Positions 57,285-60,187 of a stretch of DNA of 60,187 nt are shown one piece after another. Source of the stretch: Rhodopirellula sp. SM50 (lineage in GTDB: Bacteria; Planctomycetota; Planctomycetia; Pirellulales; Pirellulaceae); assembly GCF_002289565.1 (NCBI RefSeq), contig NZ_NTFY01000087.1, positions 1-60,187 on the forward strand, in the 5' to 3' direction. Numbering within the stretch: position 1 is the stretch's first letter; each line of letters begins with the position of its first letter. The translations under genes were made by a program, and so were the position numbers. The notes beneath the pieces were generated by a model. It was given only the letters and a program-made list of their open reading frames with translations. It did not search any database and was not told where the DNA came from.

Positions 57285-57697
57285 CGGTACACGAATTCGA
57301 TCGGCGCGTCGATGTCGGGATGAATGCTTTGGTGAACCGGGCATTTCCGCGCGGCCGTCTCCAGTCGGGTTCGCATCGCCGCGTCGTTGACCGCACCGGC
57401 CGGCAGCGTCACGACCGTCCGTAGCCCCCCGATGCGTCGCACCGGCTGCTGGATCATCTCTTTGGTCACCATGACCTCTGCCCCGGTGAGATCCAATTGG
57501 TGACGCTGGGCGACGAGTCCCAAAATGGTCAACACACAGCTTCCCAGGGCAGTCGCGACCAGATCCGTGGGAGAGAACGATTCGCCCTTGCCGCCGTTGT
57601 CCAACGGCGCATCGGTGGTCAGTGTTTTGCCGCTCGGACCGTGGGTGGCGGTGCATCCGAGCTGGCCGGTGTACACCCCGTGAATCTCGACAGCCAT
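57281..57697 (-). CDS. OsmC-family protein (thiol peroxidase-like)
   Basis: 138 residues from the ATG at 57697. OsmC marks: '[20 protein letters not shown]', '[20 protein letters not shown]' with the first catalytic Cys, and '[14 protein letters not shown]' with the second. Such proteins reduce organic hydroperoxides or bind sulfur species. It ends convergently on purM with shared bases. Upstream, within 25 bp of the start, lie two adjacent copies of cagtgaatcgtgctcgcca (57721-57758). The longer frame to 57790 would translate that repeat. Confidence 0.92.
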   Translation of the reverse strand: MAVEIHGVYTGQLGCTATHGPSGKTLTTDAPLDNGGKGESFSPTDLVATALGSCVLTILGLVAQRHQLDLTGAEVMVTKEMIQQPVRRIGGLRTVVTLPAGAVNDAAMRTRLETAARKCPVHQSIHPDIDAPIEFVYR

Positions 57698-58111
57698 GTT
57701 TGCTACTCCTCGTCGCGCTACAGTGAATCGTGCTCGCCACAGTGAATCGTGCTCGCCGTTGTGGACGGCGTCCCGTTGGCGGCGCCCCATTGATAGCCGA
57801 AGCGATCGGCGGGGGGGATCCGGGGAGAGCGTTCAACCGGCCTGAAAGGTATGAGATTTTGGAAAAATTTCAGAAAACAAAACGTTTTTTCGAGCGTCTG
57901 ATTAGCGTTAAGAGACGATTGCGGTAGATGGCGCAACATTACGCGTTTTGACTGAATCCGAAAACTTGACTGCGATTCGGGTCGACGTAGGTGTTGCCGC
58001 CTGATATTTCTGCGTCCCAGCAAAATTCACATTTTTGTTTGTCACTTCTGCGGCCGAAGTTCGCTTGTTCCCTTAGCTGAAACCCCCTTCTGCCGCTTGG
58101 GAGATAGCCCG
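57698..58111. other. Divergent intergenic region with a 19-bp tandem duplication
   Basis: 414 bp between the OsmC-like gene and the small BON-like gene. It contains two adjacent 19-bp copies (57721-57758, cagtgaatcgtgctcgcc) followed by A/T-richer DNA (57845-58060) where the promoters should be. No gene is seen. Confidence 0.6.
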
Positions 58112-58351
58112 ATGGCTACTACACAATTTTCTGATTCGCGAGTCACGAACCTGATTCAGCGAATCGACTCGGTCCTGTGTGCCCACCACGAGCTCTGCAA
58201 CCATCTGGCAGACCTCAAGATTTCGATGGAGGGTTCCCGCATCGTGCTTCGCGGTCACCTGCCGTCGGTGGCACTCAAGCAAGCCCTGGTGCCGGCGATC
58301 CGCCAAGCCGGTGTGCTCGGGCAGGTTTGTAACTGCGTCGAAATCGCCTGA
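58112..58351 (+). CDS. Small BON-domain-like protein
   Basis: 79 residues from the ATG at 58112 (GGGAG about 8 bases upstream; the frame opens at 58097). The pattern 'RIDSVLCAHHELCNHLADLK' then 'ISMEGSRIVLRGHLPSVALK' and 'ALVPAIRQAGVLGQVCNCVE' gives helix, two strands, helix and strand, as in BON domains. No signal peptide, so cytoplasmic. Two Cys at the C-terminus (VCNCVEIA) and two nearer the N-terminus could bind metal. It is followed by a 24-bp perfect inverted repeat. Confidence 0.6.
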   Translation: MATTQFSDSRVTNLIQRIDSVLCAHHELCNHLADLKISMEGSRIVLRGHLPSVALKQALVPAIRQAGVLGQVCNCVEIA

Positions 58352-58411
58352 GACCTGATCGGCGTCAGCCGCTTTCGCAAACGTCTTCCGCGCTCCGCTC
58401 CCGTTTTTTGT

Positions 58412-58438
58412 TAGCGGAACGGCGCGAGCCGTCCGGTC
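58412..58438. repeat. R2 repeat, single unit
   Basis: tagcggaacggcgcgagccg followed by tccggtc, directly after the small BON-like gene. Confidence 0.75.
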
Positions 58439-58462
58439 GATGACAGGCGTAGTGGACGAGGT

Positions 58463-58519
58463 CGTAGTGGACGAGGTTACGAGTCCTATCGCGAGGGACT
58501 CGTAACCTCGTCCACTACG
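58463..58519. repeat. Perfect 24-bp inverted repeat between convergent genes
   Basis: The arms cgtagtggacgaggttacga+gtcc (58463-58486) and their exact complement (58496-58519) surround a 9-nt loop (tatcgcgag). A partial second copy of the left arm (cgtagtggacgaggt) precedes it at 58448. It lies between the stops at 58351 and 58544 and would be a very stable bidirectional hairpin. Confidence 0.95.
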
Positions 58520-58543
58520 AAAACACTTATTGATCGTGCGTTG

Positions 58544-59401
58544 CTACACCGTTTTCAATCGAAACCGGTATGCCAACCATGCGATCGGCACCAGCATGAC
58601 GGCCCAAGGGATCACGGCGACGGCGACGATCACCAATCCGGTCGCGATTTGGCCGATCGATCGGATCGAACCGCCCCAAGCGGCAGCGATTCGGTCGCCG
58701 AACGTCGGAGCGGCCGGCGGTTCGTAGGTCGCTTCTTCGACCACCCGCAGGGTCACGGTGGCCAGCGACGTTTGGTCCTTCAACACGCGCATCCGACCTT
58801 CCATGCGTTCGATCTCTTCACGGACGCGCGAAAGTTCCCGTTCGATCTCCATCAAATCGGTCAGCTTGCCGGGGCGTTCTTCCAGCATCGCGAGGATCCG
58901 TGCCTCCAGTTTCTGTTTGTTGCTGATGCGCGCTTCTAAATCGACATAGGCCTCGGTGACATCGTCGGACGTCTCGCTGCGGGATCGCGCAAAACCGAGC
59001 GAATCCAAGCCGGAGAGGAAGGCGTCGTAATTGGCCACGGGAACCCGAATCACCCAGGTTCCGCCGCGGTGGTCGCCGTGCCGGCGATCGCTGCTCCGCT
59101 CGGCGGCATAGCCGCCGTGGCTGCCAATCACGCCGGAGATTTGCCGTTCGAAAACGGCAAAATCGTCGACGACCAATTCGACATCGGCGGTGTAGATGAT
59201 CTTGCGGTTGGAAACCGACCGCTCGACCGCTTCGCCTCCCGTCGCCAACGCGACGGGCGTGGTTTCGGCAGCCGGAGACGATTCGGCATGCTCGAGTACC
59301 TGGTCAAAGTCCGTGCTGCCGCGGTCTTGAGCACACCCCAGCAGCGGCAAGCTGACGGCGACGGCTACGAGGAAGGACTTCCAGTTCGCTTGAATGATCA
59401 C
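58544..59401 (-). CDS. DUF4349 lipoprotein
   Basis: 285 residues. A lipoprotein signal (FLVAVAVSLPLLGCAQDR) gives a lipobox Cys. The body is DUF4349: 'KIIYTADVELVVDDFAVFER', 'RVPVANYDAFLSGLDSLGFA', a long coiled coil with 'LEARILAMLEERPGKLTDLM' and 'RELSRVREEIERMEGRMRVL', then a C-terminal membrane segment (IATGLVIVAVAVIPWAVMLV) and a basic end. The arrangement is a lipid anchor plus a membrane anchor. Its function is unknown; the family is often linked to envelope processes. Confidence 0.9.
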   Translation of the reverse strand: MIIQANWKSFLVAVAVSLPLLGCAQDRGSTDFDQVLEHAESSPAAETTPVALATGGEAVERSVSNRKIIYTADVELVVDDFAVFERQISGVIGSHGGYAAERSSDRRHGDHRGGTWVIRVPVANYDAFLSGLDSLGFARSRSETSDDVTEAYVDLEARISNKQKLEARILAMLEERPGKLTDLMEIERELSRVREEIERMEGRMRVLKDQTSLATVTLRVVEEATYEPPAAPTFGDRIAAAWGGSIRSIGQIATGLVIVAVAVIPWAVMLVPIAWLAYRFRLKTV

Positions 59402-59497
59402 GTTTTCGTCCTCGGAGGGGGCGTGCGGTCTTACGCTACCGATCAGACGAGCGGGGAACCGATCCGGATTTCCTCAACTCGGGATTGTCCTGAAATT

Positions 59498-59872
59498 TCA
59501 CCGCGTCCGCAATATTTTTTCCATCTTCCGCCCCTTCGCCAACTCGTCGACCAGCTTGTCCATGTACCGGACCCGCTGCGTCAACGGATTCTCAATCTCT
59601 TCCACACGATGGCCGCAGATGACGCCCGTGATCAGATCCGCGTTCGCATGGACCTTCGCGGCCTGAAAGAATTGCCGGAACGTCGATTCGCCGCTGATGT
59701 GTTTCTGCAGCGACTTTTCATTGAAACCCGTCAACCATTTGATCACTTGATGCAGCTCTTCCTTGGTCCGACCTTTTTTTTCAACCTTCGCAACATAGTG
59801 CGGGTACACCGACGCAAACGTCATGTTGGCGATGCGTTCATCGGGGTTGTTAGTGCGGTTCATGTTGTTCAA
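59498..59872 (-). CDS. DUF2200 family protein
   Basis: 124 residues (a start at ATG 59863 is equally possible). The DUF2200 pattern is seen throughout: 'RIANMTFASVYPHYVAKVEK', 'KGRTKEELHQVIKWLTGFNE', 'FFQAAKVHANADLITGVICG' and 'IENPLTQRVRYMDKLVDELA'. It is a small cytoplasmic protein, widely distributed and without assigned function. It lies 96 bp upstream, in transcription order, of the DUF4349 gene and could share its transcript. Confidence 0.93.
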   Translation of the reverse strand: MNNMNRTNNPDERIANMTFASVYPHYVAKVEKKGRTKEELHQVIKWLTGFNEKSLQKHISGESTFRQFFQAAKVHANADLITGVICGHRVEEIENPLTQRVRYMDKLVDELAKGRKMEKILRTR

Positions 59873-60187
59873 CCCATTTCATCGCGGTGGTGGGGCGCTA
59901 AAGTATTATTGCGTGCCTCGCAGCACATCGGTCAAGTTCAGGTAGGTCGCCGGATCTCGCGGTCTCGATCCGCTTGCGGAGCAGGTTTTACCCCGCGAGG
60001 GGTTGCAGCAAGTAGCCGGTGGTTGCCTTCGCGCACCACCGGAATCCCGAAATCGATTGCGGATTGACCCCGGACGGGGTCACAGCATTGAGACGCTGCG
60101 ACCCCTCCGGGCAACGCTGTGAAGCATTTTCCCCATGTGTTTCTTGAGGTTTTAGCGGCAGGGCGCGAGCCCTCCGGTTCTTCATCT
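59873..60187. other. Right edge with GC-rich hairpin repeats
   Basis: 315 bp without a gene. It contains hairpins ccggtggt/accaccgg (60019-60050) and gacccc/ggggtc (60066-60081), similar in style to the block at 10075-10430, and an R2 unit (60154-60182) near the end. Frames crossing it translate to low-complexity sequence. Confidence 0.55.

Noticed and set aside
56289..57836. 515-residue minus-strand ORF
   Set aside because: Antisense to purM and out of frame with the OsmC-like gene; both real genes have clear family motifs.

Overview
The window looks like chromosomal DNA of a planctomycete of the Pirellulales (Rhodopirellula / Rubripirellula / Stieleria type). The evidence is moderately high GC with little operon packing, an N-terminal LEPR-XLL-like sorting motif on a giant secreted protease, two large cytochrome c / beta-propeller dehydrogenases with the PVC-type heme-binding domain, a DUF1080 protein, a DUF1570 protein, very long proteins of unknown function, and many dispersed palindromic repeats typical of that group. 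No rRNA, tRNA, CRISPR array or phage module was recognised.

Layout. 0.2-3.1 kb: two tandem, distantly related membrane-anchored proteins (minus). 3.2-8.7 kb: two secreted TPR proteins and a secreted unknown (plus). 8.7-12.5 kb: a repeat-rich, accessory-looking stretch with a GNAT acetyltransferase and two orphan proteins. 12.5-17.3 kb: an alpha/beta hydrolase, a cysteine-rich outer-membrane protein, a DUF1080 protein and an SDR/DUF2867 protein. 17.9-22.8 kb: a subtilisin-like protease with five Ig-like and four beta-sandwich-like repeats. 23.2-25.2 kb: a response regulator with an anti-sigma-type kinase domain, divergent from a PspA homologue. 25.6-34.0 kb: a zinc-ribbon membrane protein and a 2393-residue polytopic protein separated by a single in-frame stop. 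34.2-36.7 kb: two hydrolases. 36.7-37.7 kb: gene remnants. 37.7-39.8 kb: a dgcN-dgcA-like pair. 40.2-49.1 kb: a universal stress protein, two heme/propeller dehydrogenases, a STAS protein and a small membrane protein. 49.6-53.5 kb: a tight minus-strand cluster (dcd, a DUF2141-like gene, an ABC permease, DUF1570). 53.6-59.9 kb: glgX, purM, an OsmC-like gene, a BON-like small protein, DUF4349 and DUF2200 proteins.

How genes work together. The clearest units are the overlapping DUF1611/epimerase pair (probably D-glutamate salvage through N-acetyl-glutamate), the dcd cluster with 3-50 bp gaps, and the two divergent stress/signalling genes at 24 kb, which could connect to the STAS protein at 45 kb in a partner-switching circuit. 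The two heme/propeller enzymes probably oxidise sugars or related substrates in the periplasm.

The most unusual structure is non-coding. Two 300-bp elements (7.44-7.74 and 49.28-49.59 kb) each consist of three nested inverted repeats. The innermost is a 135-bp MITE-like insertion with 17-bp terminal repeats and an apparent 10-bp target duplication, sitting in a 76-bp repeat whose uninterrupted form is also present at 1565-1640. Palindromic repeats also occupy most convergent gene junctions. Functions given as DUF or 'unknown' come from sequence reading only; no database search was possible.
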